A stretch of 64,000 nt of DNA from positions 4,610,164-4,674,163 of the forward strand of contig JANPWX010000080.1 in NCBI GenBank assembly GCA_024734555.1, in the 5' to 3' direction. The number at the start of each line of letters is the position of its first letter. Position 1 is the first letter of the stretch. A model generated the notes under the pieces. The model was not told where the DNA came from, ran no database searches, and saw nothing but the letters and a program-made list of their open reading frames with translations. This stretch comes from Trochalopteron elliotii. Its lineage: Eukaryota; Chordata; Aves; Passeriformes; Leiothrichidae. The position numbers and the translations under genes are program-made. Shown piece by piece: positions 25,801 through 37,126 of the stretch.

Positions 25801-27485
25801 TAGAAAAATAATTTCAGAAGTTACGCTTGAAGAAAAAAAAGTTAGGACTCAGTCTAAATATTGTTTTCGAAGGTCTATGTTATGACATCTCTAAAACCAT
25901 CATAAGGCAGAAATTCTATGTCACGTGCTGTGCTAGAAAGAGTGCAATCCTCTCAAACATATGAATGATTTGTTGTGCTGATCTCTTGGAAGACTTGAAT
26001 TTCAGTCTCAAATAATCAATGGACATGAATCAGAGTTTTCAAGGTCTGGGCTCCAAAAAAAGCTGATTAACTACTGATGTTGCTCACCCTTCACAACTGT
26101 ATAGTTTAATGTAACTTGAAACTTATGACCTTAAGTGTTCTATGTTTTTCTGAACTGGAAACTTAAAATAATTCAGTCACATGAGACGAACTTAACATAG
26201 TTCTTATAATCCACAAACCTTATTGTTGTTTGATGATATTTTTAATTACGGCTTTAATCTTTTCATAATCTACCTCTGTTAATAAAAGTGTATATTATGT
26301 TTTGAAATTCAAGAGAAATTAAGAGTAGCAATAAGAAATAATTGGTAGCTATTTTACTACCAAATTCTAGCTATTTATCTTAAGAGTAATAGTCACTAAT
26401 ATTTGTAAATCCACTTTTAACCCTAAGACTATGGAGCAAATGAATAATTAAGCAAGCTCTGAGAATATATACTGTCTATTTTGTGTCTATAATTAGTGGG
26501 TTCATCTGGAATCTATGGAAGAATTGTCTAACATCTAAGCTAACTGCAGCCAAATCAACCGGTATTTTTTTACTGATTCCCATGAGCTTTGGACTCAGAC
26601 CCTAAATTCTTACAACTCAGGAGGAAAACAAAATAGTGTGGAGTGGTTTCCACAAATATTGTTTTAACAGAACTTCAAGATTTCTTTTTTAAACTCAGCT
26701 TTGGTGAGGAAAGTGAGAAGAAGAAATAGCATCTGCATAGAGTGCAAATTGGCAAGGATTCCAGTCTGCCACTTTCCAAATTGTTTTAGAAATGTTTGGC
26801 ACGTCTCTGTCACAAATTACAGCTGATTATAATTTCACAGTATGTGCAAGCAGATGGAGGAGATGAATTGGGGAAGAGTTTCACCCCAGACAAATTAATT
26901 ATTAGTAAGTATTTTCAGAGCAGAAGTTAAATATTAAAACTGTGATTTGAAATAAAGAATTATGGGATGTCCAAGTAATCTATCTGAATCTATCAAACTT
27001 TGAATCAGACATTTCATGGACAATTTGACACGTGGTCAGAATAATTCAGCATTTTCATAGATGAAAGTACATCTCATACTAAAGGAGGATATATTTCAGA
27101 AACTTGTAACCACTGGTCATTTTTTTAAAGTTATCTGTTAAATCAACACATTCATGGGCAGTTACAACTAGAAAACATTCTTTGCAGGGGTGACATGGAA
27201 ATCTTTCAAGCATTCTTTTCCACTTGTGGAAATATCATTCAACAGAAAGCTTCAGAAAACTGCTTTCACGGTCACTCTTTTATTTTTTATGTAATTCAAA
27301 GTTCAGTGTATGCATCACTACCTGTTATCTATCTACACTTTTAAAAGCCAGGCTGAAGACAGTTGAAGGAAAAGGACGTTGTAAATGAGATGAGGAGAGA
27401 ACGGAGAAGCAAGGCAAACACTTCTGTTTGACAAGGTGCATGGCTGAGTGGGTGGCTGACACCTTGCTCTCTCTTTGCTCTTCAG
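22841..27485. other. Non-coding DNA with one weak exon-like block and a GC patch
   Basis: A terminal-exon-like block at 23236-23424 is listed separately. At 25281-25520 the sequence is much richer in G and C than its surroundings, without recognisable repeat identity. The reading frame through it on the minus strand looks like a signal peptide but starts at TTG, so I do not call a gene. The rest is AT-rich and without supported features. Confidence 0.55.
23236..23424 (+). other. Weak candidate terminal exon
   Basis: A pyrimidine tract and AG acceptor (TTTTTCCATTTCAG, ending 23235) are followed by a frame open for 62 codons to a TAA at 23422-23424. The peptide begins SQSGMSQGSHNSPALNK, and the block is richer in GC than its flanks. 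I recognise no family, and no poly(A) signal is obvious close behind. Chance occurrence is quite possible. Confidence 0.15.
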
Positions 27486-27581
27486 GAAATTATGATCCTC
27501 CTGTTGACTCAGGTCCTGGTAAAAATGGCGCTGTTGGGGACTTCCCAGATCCTCTTTCTGTGGCCCTAATTTTCTGTGTGG
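27486..27581 (+). other. Candidate 96-nt internal (cassette) exon
   Basis: All the parts of an internal exon are present in the right order and spacing. A branch-point-like CTGAC lies at 27456-27460, followed by the pyrimidine tract CTCTCTCTTTGCTCTTC, an AG at 27484-27485, 96 nt, and then a GTAAGA donor at 27582. The length is divisible by three, and the frame in which both junctions are phase 1 stays open. That frame reads NYDPPVDSGPGKNG, then AVGDFPDPLSVALIFCV. The block is richer in GC than its flanks. I do not recognise the peptide or a host gene. It could be an alternatively spliced exon of a very large gene spanning the window, or a chance match. Confidence 0.35.
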
Positions 27582-29904
27582 GTAAGAAAAGCATAATCTG
27601 TAGACATACATGGAATTCTACAGTTGGTAATTTCTGCATATATCTTATAAAAAGACTTTCTTGGCAAGAAAAATTTGGCTTGACTAAAGAATATAAGTAT
27701 AATATTCTACTGATAATAAAAAATACTTGAAATAAACAATAGTTTTTAAGTTTCTTAAGAATTCCTTGCACCAGGAAAGTGTTTGATTTGAACAGAAAAT
27801 TAGAGGCGAAATGACAATATTGCTTTGAATGAGCAATACTGAACTTATTTTATTTATTTAATTTTCTTTTTTTAAACAGGATTTTTTTAAAAGAGGAAAT
27901 TACAGTTTTAAGATAATTATTTGCAGTTACTATGTGGATGCTACAGTTTATTAAATAATATTTGTGAAAGGAACATGAAGTGGATAAAAATTTTGTTATT
28001 TGAATATAAAGTCTCATGTGTCACAACAAAAAAGAGAGCAATGTGCTTATCATTTATGCATATATTTATCACTACTCTAGTTCAAGATTTTGCTTATGAT
28101 GAAATACAGCTTTAAGTATTCTCACTAATTCAATTTCTCTTTTTTCATGTGTTTGACACAATCTGAACTATTTTATAAAGGAAAGTGCTTCTTTGCTCTG
28201 CTTCCAATTTTCCCTGGAAAACCTTTTAACCAGCTGATGGTGCTTACGTGGTGTAGTATTTGTAAGGAATCAAATACAATGCATATTCAATGACTCTTTC
28301 TGTCCTCTGAACAGAAGCTTTACTGGATCTTTGAGATTATGTCAAAAACTCACTGTGGTAAATATTTTAAAAACTTTATAGTGTGCTACAGGCTGATATG
28401 AATATAGAAATGTGTTGAATTAACCACAGCAATGTATCCTGCCAATTTTTTTTTTTCCAAATTAAAATCTTTGCTGCTCTAGATGTTTAAATATTGTGGA
28501 AATGCTAAGAGATATTAGCAGCTCTAAGAAAGGAACAATTTCCTGAATCAGTTTGTTCTTTGATGTTGAACAGTATCTTGTACATACTTGTTGTGTTATT
28601 AGCAGTAATCTGCCTTTCTCTAAAACTCCGTTTTATGGAAATCTGTAACTATGAAGTGTAACTTCAGTAAGGATAAAAAATATGCTTCAGAACTGCAGCC
28701 AGGTTCCTTTAGTCCTGCAGAATTTAAAACGTTTTGGGGGTCAGGGCTGGTCTGGACATCTCCAGAGCAGATGACAGGCTAAAATCCTGCTGGCATTCTT
28801 GTGAGTGGGAAGCCCCCAGTGAACTTCAGCTCAGCCATTTCACCCAACACTCATTCAATCAGCGTGAGGTTTCTGAGCTCAGGAAAGTACAGCTGAGCTA
28901 TCTGTACAATTTGACTTTAGTAAACGGCAGCAAGGAAGTAACCATTTACCCAATTTTTTTAAAATTATTTTTACACAATTTGAAGTTAGTGAATGTCACA
29001 GTGACTATGATTAATGTGTTGCCGTGTATAAACTCTGGGATATGAGTAAAGACTCTTGAAGTTGCTTACACTGGAGCGTGTCATATCCCTCTTGATGTTT
29101 TATTATGCTATATCCTTTTAGACCTGCAAACACATTAGTAAGTGTGCACATAAAATAAACAGCACCATGACTCACCACAATGGATATCTGATTGTACAAG
29201 AAAGCATTCTTTCACATTAACACTGACTTTCCCACACTTACCTCCATTAGTTGTTGCAGAAAATATTGATTTACCAAAAATTACTCTTGCTTATTATTGG
29301 CATAATAAAATAATAAAAAAAAAGATGCAAGAAATCTGTAAGAACAGAAGATTGACATTTATTTCATTCTCCTTCTTATCATTTTATCGTACACATCTAA
29401 AATGTGTACTTGAGTGTTCAAATGTATATCTTACAAACCAGTGTGTAACTTTATGTATTTATGTGTTTATTCAATTTTTATGATTTCTCAATAATTGTCC
29501 AGAAAATATAAAAATAATAATGGTGAAATATATAAGTAACTCCAAATTAAGTTTTTCAATTAACAAGACTACTGCATACTAGTTTTTTTCCCTAAATTGT
29601 CTTATATCAAAATCAACTTTAATTAACACCTCACAAAACAGATCGGTCTCTTACAATGAATGAATTTATTGCACACAAAGGCTACATGTTTAAAAGGTCT
29701 CGCCTGTATGTAAATTAGATACAAACTATGAGCTTGATCTGTTAAATACTAGAGATTTCATACATAGAAGAAATAAATATGCAAAACACATAAAAATAAA
29801 TTCAAATCTTTGTTACAAACACCCTGGAGAAAACTTTAACAAATCATAACTGTCAAAGGGATGGATGATGAAAGTTTTTGTCATGCAAAAAGATACAAAT
29901 CACT
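27582..29904. other. Non-coding AT-rich DNA
   Basis: No gene, recognised repeat or exon pair. The part at 29260-29830 is especially AT-rich. Confidence 0.6.
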
Positions 29905-30210
29905 CTTCTGTTGCAAGCATTGCTCTTTTATTTTCGTGGTTGTAGGCACATCATCAACTTTAATGATAAAAGCCTTCCACAAAAATAATTCTTAAGCCTC
30001 AGGAACAAACACCTCTTTGGCACCCTGAGAGTATGTTCCACAAACACCATCAATCTCCTTCTGAGTATGATTTACAGCCTTTCCCTTTGGCCGGCTCAAG
30101 CTGTCCATGTGCGCGGCCCGGCAGCGTCACATTGGGATTCTCCTCTGCTTTGTCCTCCAAGCCTGCACTGCTCTATTGACATGCTCATGGTCAGCTTTCC
30201 AAACACATCT
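29905..30210 (-). other. Candidate terminal exon with poly(A) signal
   Basis: On the minus strand, CTTCTCTTATTTTCCAG ends at 30211-30209 and looks like a good acceptor. The following frame reads CVWKADHEHVNRAVQAW, then RTKQRRIPM and a TGA. After the TGA the same frame reopens (MDSLSRPKGKAVNHTQ...) for about 40 codons to a TAA. An AATAAA lies at 29932-29927, with a T/G-rich stretch downstream, as expected for polyadenylation. CpG-containing sequence near 30110-30125 stands out from the flanks. I recognise no protein. It may be a real 3' exon, a decayed one, or coincidence. Confidence 0.2.
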
Positions 30211-30304
30211 GGAAAATAAGAGAAGGAAGTTTGAGCATAAACCCTTCCACGTGGGCACATCAGAAATGTACACATCTGAGACAATAAAAGGAAGGAAATG
30301 CATA
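30211..30304. repeat. Copy A of a duplicated ~95-bp unit
   Basis: The sequence starting GGAAAATAAGAGAAGGAA is repeated at 31559-31655 in the same orientation. The first 58 bases differ at about seven positions by hand alignment, and similarity fades after that. The best-kept core is ATAAACCCTTCCACGTGGGC (20 bases). On the minus strand both copies read a similar peptide, SDVPTWKGL. I recognise no repeat family. Confidence 0.6.
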
Positions 30305-31558
30305 TCTAAATTCAAATTAACAGGCTGAGTCCCCAGTTCCAGCCAGATTTATCACATGTAACCAGGAGGGATGCTTTAAAAGAAACATGCAATTCTCTCC
30401 CTGACTGTGTAGCTCCTCCATTTTATTTAATTGCCTGCATCTACGAAGGGGCAGTTCATGCACCAAGAGAGCCAAAACACAGAGTATCATTTAGTGAGAT
30501 TCATTTTCATCTGTGACATGACTTTTGTGCCAGGTGCTGCATATGTATTGTGAGAAAGGTTGATGAAGGCAGCTGTATTCCAGCTGAGACTCCCCTGAAG
30601 AAGATTTAAGTGTTCTTTATCTTCCTTTGTTTTGTTAAACTGAAGGAGAGGGATATACTATGATTGCTAACTTCTGCAGAAACAGCCCTGATTTTTCCCT
30701 TCTTTGTACCAGCCCTGTGGGTAAGTATATATTCGTTTAAGGGAGTACGGATAGGAAAATCGGAATCATTGTATGTGTTGATGACAGACAGCAGGATAAA
30801 ATAACAACTTAAGTCAGTGAAATTTAGCATCTGGGAGTACAGCTCCCTCTTCATGACTGAACTGCCTGAACTTCACTTGTGGACTGCAGGTGTCTGATAA
30901 ATGAACTCTTTCTGGCAACTTTCCTTGAGTTTCAGGAACAGAGTCCATGAACTCAAAGACATTTAGTGTCCTTTAGAAACTCTCACACAACTCAACTAAA
31001 GCAGATGTACATTCATTAATAATTGTTGCCTTACTTAAGCCATTCTTAGGGAGAGAAAGTCTACATCCTTATCAGGAAAACATGTAAACATTATGATTAG
31101 TTGTAAATACAGACAGATCTTTAATATGTCTACATTGAGTGAAACAGTAGATACTTATGAGCCCAGTGATATTTACAGAGGAAACAAAGTGAAAGGACCT
31201 AGCAAAATAAATCTAAAAGTGAATTCGTAAGATCTTTGGGACATTTTCACAAAGGCTGGAAAACTAAGTGGATTAAATTTCCTGAACAGAGTGTTCTGGA
31301 ATGCTTCTATGATGAAGGGCTAGCTTATACAATGAAATATTTAAACCATCTCTCTTTAGATGCTTAGACTTAAAGGTACTATTATAGAAAGTTTAGAGCA
31401 GGTTTGAAATGTCATTGGAACCCTTAACTCCAAATTTTACCATGTAAACTAGAGACTTAAACACAAACAATGGTCACCCACATCTTTCAGGACTACTAGG
31501 TCGCACTGACCTGCAACCTTATTTGGGAGGCTGAAAAGCAAGTAGGAACTGGAAAGTT
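30305..31558. other. Unique sequence between the two repeat copies
   Basis: About 1.25 kb of unremarkable sequence separates the repeat copies. I saw no retroviral or LINE coding trace in it, so nothing suggests the copies are LTRs of one element. Confidence 0.5.
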
Positions 31559-31655
31559 GGAAAATAAGAGAAGGAAATTTTTGTATAAACCCTTCCATGT
31601 GGGCACATCAGAAACATACATCTCAGATAAGAGAAAAAGGGAAGGAATATGTATT
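31559..31655. repeat. Copy B of a duplicated ~95-bp unit
   Basis: Direct repeat partner of 30211-30304, with the core ATAAACCCTTCCATGTGGGC. The two copies differ by CpG-type changes (CACGTG in A, CATGTG in B) and small indels. Sequence on either side of the two copies is unrelated. A local duplication or two insertions of an unrecognised element would both fit. Confidence 0.6.
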
Positions 31656-33188
31656 TGAATTCTCCAAGGAGCCTCCAAAGAAAGCAATCTCTCACAAAGC
31701 TATTGGGTACAAGGTGAAGTTGATGTCATTAGGCCACTTTTTGCCAGGGCATTGTGTCCTGGATGCTGGGCAAACAGAAATGCCCCAGTGCTCAGTGCTT
31801 GGCTGTCTCCACATCCTCAGGTGTTCAGCACCTTATTCTACTCCTTTGTGAATCCTTACCTTTACCACTTTTATCTGTGTAAGGGGGAAAATATTTCCTT
31901 AACTTCCAGCAGTTCTATAGAAGGAAATATATATTAACTTTTGCTATCTCTGGGAGCTGTATGAAGATGTAATGTTCTCAAAATACTGACATGAAACTGC
32001 TAAGCAAGTGAACACTCCAGTCCATGGTTGATGATTTATTTCAAGCGATTCAATCATGAAGCCAGGTACTGATTGCATTTTTAATAAGACTGGCAGAAAG
32101 TTTCAGTGTTTCACTGAACTGAATAATTTTTGAGTGCTTTACAGAGCAAGTTTTAACTTTGCCTGCAATTTTAAAATATTAAAACTTAAATGTTAGAACT
32201 TGTAAGACCATTATGATAGATGTATTATTTTGTCAGAGGGAAACTCTTTTCATCTTTGGTCCTAATTATGTTGTATATTTCAACACAAAGTACCGTTACT
32301 TAATATGATAGTATCACGTGGCATTTCTGAAAACTTCAGATGACTTTTTAAAAACAAAATCATTCTTTATGCATTAAAATTGCTATCATAGCTATTAGAG
32401 TAAATTTGTTTTTATTCTGTGTTCTGCAGTTAAATGCATCTTTATTTTGGAGCAGTTAGCTATGGATCAAGTTACCAATTAGCTTTTTAAAAAATAAAAA
32501 TAGTTGAAACTTTGCCATCATTGCTTCATTCCAATGAATGGAATTTTGTGCAGCATGGAGGCAGTGCATAATTTAAAAAAATCAAATAAATTTAATGTGA
32601 AACACTTAAAATAGCTAACTTCATCTAGAAGGAGTAAAAGCACTATAAAATTCCATTCCAGTTTATCTACAGTCCATGACATCAGTGGTGGGAAGCAGGG
32701 AAGTGCTTGACCAGTAATTTAAGTAAAATAAGTGAATATCTGTTGAAAATCATGAGAGCTGTGATGACCTCATGGCTTTTGGAAAGCTCTTGCCTCGATA
32801 CAGTGTTATCAAGCCAATACATCTCATGGGGTTTTAGTGTAAGGCTGAATCAAATAAATTCTTTATATTCAGCTGCTTAATTTCATTATCATGTATTATT
32901 TTAAAAGCACAGAATAAAATTCTGAAGGCTTTGATGTGTACAGTATGCCAAACATTTGAAACATCTATTAATTTTATGAGGCATAATAAAATATGATAAT
33001 AGGAAATCTAAAAATTTCAGTACAACTGTGGAGACAAATAAATTTCTACATGTGACAACATCCTTTAAGAGTATTTTTGCAGTAATTGAGGTGCTGGGCT
33101 TTTCTTCGAATTTCACTATCTGATGATACCTCAGAGTTGTATACTTGATTTCAGAATCCAATTAGGTACCATTATAAGATCTGATTTC
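31656..33188. other. Non-coding AT-rich DNA
   Basis: No gene or recognised repeat. A small GC-richer patch at 31740-31840 has no visible identity. Confidence 0.6.
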
Positions 33189-33262
33189 CTTGGTTGTTTG
33201 TTTGGTTGGGTTTTTTGGTTTGGTTTTGTGGTTGTTGTTGGGTTTTTTGTTTGAGGTTTTTT
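33189..33262. repeat. G/T-only low-complexity tract
   Basis: About 74 bases made almost entirely of T and G, with at least ten GG or GGG groups separated by short T runs. This is a decayed GTTTG-type low-complexity repeat. The GG groups could support two-layer G-quadruplexes on the plus strand, which is inference. Confidence 0.7.
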
Positions 33263-34779
33263 AACCAAATTGTCAGTCAATGTGTTACAGTAAGACTAGC
33301 TTTCTTTTGGCTCTCATGGCTATGCGCTATGGGGAAAAAATAAAAGGACTATGCTTCATCATCCTGTCAGGGAGGTTTCTTAACAAATTACCTTTACTCT
33401 CAAAAGGAAACACAAAGAGACTTTTTGTAGATTTAAAAATTCTCATAGTTCTTATCTTATTTTCTTGGCTATACTGGAAAAAAACCCCAATCTTCTAGAT
33501 CTCAGAGATAATGAAATAAATATCTTTAAGGTTCTAGGAAATCCAGATACTTAATAAAAGCATGAATCTTTAATTATTTTTTAAACTCTGTGTTTTTTTC
33601 CTATAATATTGTGTCTTCGAAACACATTATTTCTTTGTTGACCATTTATTTTCAAAGGGTAAATAACAGTAAATTACAATATGAAGTACTACAAAGTAAT
33701 ATACCCTTTTTTTTCTTGTATGCTTGTTCATGAAATATCTGATAATCGCCCAAGGGTTATGCCTTAGTCGGGAAGAAATTCATTGCAGAAAAGTACCATA
33801 AAGCAGTTTTTAGATATTACTTAATCTTTCTCTTTTTGAGTGACATGTAAAGGAAACGGCCAGCTTTCAACAAAGAAATTATTTCATATAATATCCAATA
33901 CCAGAGGGCTGGGCTGGTTCCTGGAGGTCTGAAGGTTGCTGGCAGGAGCAGCAGTGCCTTTGTCACCAGGCTCTGTCAAGCATTGAATGACCAGCTCACC
34001 CAAAGCACACCTGCATTCCTGAACCACAAAGAACCTGTGAGCTCCCTTCAGGCACTGTCCCATCTTGTTCATCCCCACACGGTGGTACCAGTTTGCTGTG
34101 CCTGTATGGGATATAGGGGCTTCATTGTTTGGTTTACATCCTCTTGCAAACTCAGTGTTTTCTGCAGGCAGCTTACATTTCAAATTTATATTGGGGTCCT
34201 ATAAATCAGGTGAGGAATGAATGTGTGGTCCATACCATAAATTAAATTAAGCTGTAATTTGTTTGGGATATTTTGCTAGTAACAGGTGGATATACTTAAA
34301 ATACAATGGAAAAATTTCAAATACGCAAGAGAAACAAACCCCAGCAATTTCAGCTGTGTTACTAAAAGCATACTGTTCAATGTTGTTTATTTTTCCATGT
34401 AAGAATAATGTAATTTACTACAGGAATCCAAACAAACTCATTCAAGTAAAGTTTGAATTCTACCTTTTCTAGCACATCACCAAGGAAATTACATGAAGTA
34501 CAAAGACATAAAAGACAAATGCAGAAGTTCTTCTGAAATCATCCTCTGAGTTACTATTCTAAGCAGACCTGCATCATATATACAGAAAAAACTGGTTCAC
34601 CACCTGGGTCTGAGTCAGCCATAGTGTGGCAATGGCCTTCTTGCCATTGCTATTCTGTGCTGGTTGAGTGTCTCTGAGCCTGCTTTGAACAATGAGGTTT
34701 GCAGGGAAAAGCTTGAAGAGACTTGAGATGTCACTTTACAAAGGCACCCTAAACTGCTTTGTACACCCCATCCATCCAC
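33263..34779. other. Non-coding DNA
   Basis: No supported gene. A GC-richer patch lies at about 33900-34100. Open frames on both strands overlap there, but neither resembles a known protein. Confidence 0.55.
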
Positions 34780-35060
34780 AAAAAGGAGAGGTTGCTAAAC
34801 TTTAAGAATGGAAAGATCAGTGAATAACTCCATTGTTAATTTTAAAAGCAATTTCAAGTGCCTTTACAGTTAAGCCATTCAATTTCCATTGGTTTAAGTT
34901 TAATCATTTTTCATTAATGTAAGCTAATTTGCAAGCTAATCTAATAAAGTAGCATGAAACATGAGCAGCAATGCATTGAAATGAAGGAAGTTCAGCTGCA
35001 TGCAGCTCATTAAGGTTCTTGAAATTTAGAAGACTAATTACTGACTAAGAATGATTTTTG
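34780..35060. promoter_or_regulatory. Possible conserved enhancer-like element
   Basis: The block is dense in homeodomain-type cores: GTTAATTTT near 34833, the palindrome CATTAATG at 34912-34919, and the repeated AGCTAAT at 34922-34928 and 34934-34940. It also holds a perfect 14-bp palindrome AGCTGCATGCAGCT at 34994-35007, which overlaps the E-box CAGCTG at 34993-34998 and is followed by CATTAAGG. This mix of E-box and TAAT sites in unique sequence is typical of vertebrate developmental enhancers. The motifs are seen; the function is inferred. Confidence 0.3.
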
Positions 35061-37082
35061 TTTACCTCTACATTTTGAGGGTTCCTGTTTTATCCTACAG
35101 TTTAAGACTCATGGACCAAATCATTGGTAGGTATAATTTGGTAGAGTTCTAATAAAGTCAACAGGACTATTTATAGCAGATTAAAATTTAACTTTTTATT
35201 GCTGCTGGTTTTCCCATTTAAAAAAAGAAAAAGTAAACCCATAAAAGCATTCACAAGAGAGGTTTTAGCACGAGTGTTAGTAGGCCATAGTGCCACATCC
35301 TGTGTCTCCCAGAGTCTATGGAGCATTTCCCATTGATTTCAATGGGAGAAGATTTAGACTCTAAAATTGTTCCTATGAGAACAGGAGAGTTGTTCTGGTT
35401 TCCTATAAAGCTGAAAATTCTCTTGATTAATTTATACCTGAAATAGAACACAAATTTTATAAAGTAATCTACGAGTACTAACTTGCCAATTGCTAAGGAG
35501 AGCAACTACATCACAGTCATCAGTGACCTAATTACTCTTGGTGATAAAGATGCATCAAACCATCTAAAGTTTTTTCTCTTCAAATTTCAGTCATTTTACC
35601 AACTAGATTGAGCAGTTTGTTGTTAACCAGATTTCTGTTCTACAAGTGGATTACTCAGGTTATCATAAAATTAATCTTGTTTTTCTGTCATACTGTTCTG
35701 ATCAAACATGAAGGTTAATTGCAGTCTCACTATACTCCTGTTGTTTATTCACATATAGATGTCCATGATCACATGGTCAGGAAATCAGGCAATATGATCC
35801 AGCCCGTTACTGAGCCTGATTTTAAAGCATTTCCAAGATTGTCACTCCTGTGAATGCCGCATGCATTTTCACATGTTCAAAGGCATAGTGTTTACTCATG
35901 CCCAGTTTAGCTGGGGATCCAGGTCATTCTGCTCCTAGACAATTTCTCCTCCTTACTGGCAATGATGTTAATTATGTTTTTTTCTCATTAAATAACACAG
36001 AAACAAGGACTATTCCAAAGTACTGCATATGTTATGAGATAGCTAGTTTGGTATGAAATCTTGACATTTAAACATACATGTGGCAGCTGTGTGGTTGTAT
36101 AAAGTATTGCAAATACTACATTTTTAAAATATAACCAACCATCCCATACTGTATTACTTAAGGTACTATAAAAATCATCCCAAGCTTTGTACAATCAAAA
36201 GGAATCATATGATTAGCATTAATGTAACAATAAGCATTTCTGATTATCTTCTTTAATATCATGGGAAATGTTTCAACCTTCAGCAGAAGAAAAACAAACA
36301 CCCTTTTCTCACTTGTGCTCCCTGTCTCTCAAGCCTCTTTCAGCAGCATCCTGTATGAATCTCACCCACTTTTTCAGTGGTTGGAAGAGATGGATGGAGC
36401 TTGTGCCTTAGGGATAGCTTTAAACCTGATTCTGACACAGTTTCTCTTTGCTGGTTTGACCTTGCTGAATGACCGAGGGCCTTAGGGACCACACTGGGAT
36501 GGAGACTGCCCCAGTACCACTGCCTCTGTTTATCTGTCCAGATCAGTGCACACATCTAACAGGATGATTTTGCCCATAAAGAGCCACAAATAGTGCTGTG
36601 AAGGCAAGCTAAGAGCCTCCTCCTGCCCAGGAATGCTACTGAGCCAAACACTGGTCTTGCAGTGCACTTGGCAAAGAGCAGTGGGCAGCCTTATCCCAAG
36701 CGACATTTCAGCAAGGCATATACAGCAGTTAATCAAGCATTGCTGTCCGGGGGAGAGGCAGATCAGAAAATCTGTTTTATGCTGATTTTCCATAGTTACA
36801 GAATCTACAGGACTGAACAACAATGACAACAGTAATTCTAGTTTGTGAATCGGATGTGAAATTGAGAATTCAAACCTCAGAGCAAGATGAGTGGGATTTT
36901 AGGCAAAATGAGACTATTGAATTTTAAGATAATGACTTATTTAGGATCAAATTAGGATCAGAATAGGATTATTTGAATAGCAGATAAAGAAAAGCAAATA
37001 GAATATATATGTTGGTATATATTTCCTTCATCGTCAAAAAAGCTGTATTTTCTGCTACTCACACAGATATATTAAGTGCTGA
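35061..37082. other. Non-coding DNA
   Basis: No gene or known repeat identified. A GC-richer area at 36330-36780 has overlapping open frames on both strands without recognisable products. Confidence 0.55.
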
Positions 37083-37125
<43 letters not shown>

Positions 37126-37126
37126 T
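37083..37126 (+). repeat. (CTTT)11 tetranucleotide microsatellite
   Basis: Eleven perfect CTTT units (44 bp). The minus-strand open frame through it gives a meaningless KKERKKERKK repeat. Perfect arrays of this length usually vary in length between individuals. Confidence 0.95.

Noticed and set aside
30211..31655. The repeat pair as two LTRs of one provirus
   Set aside because: The shared unit is too short, lacks TG...CA ends and target duplications, and no retroviral sequence lies between the copies.
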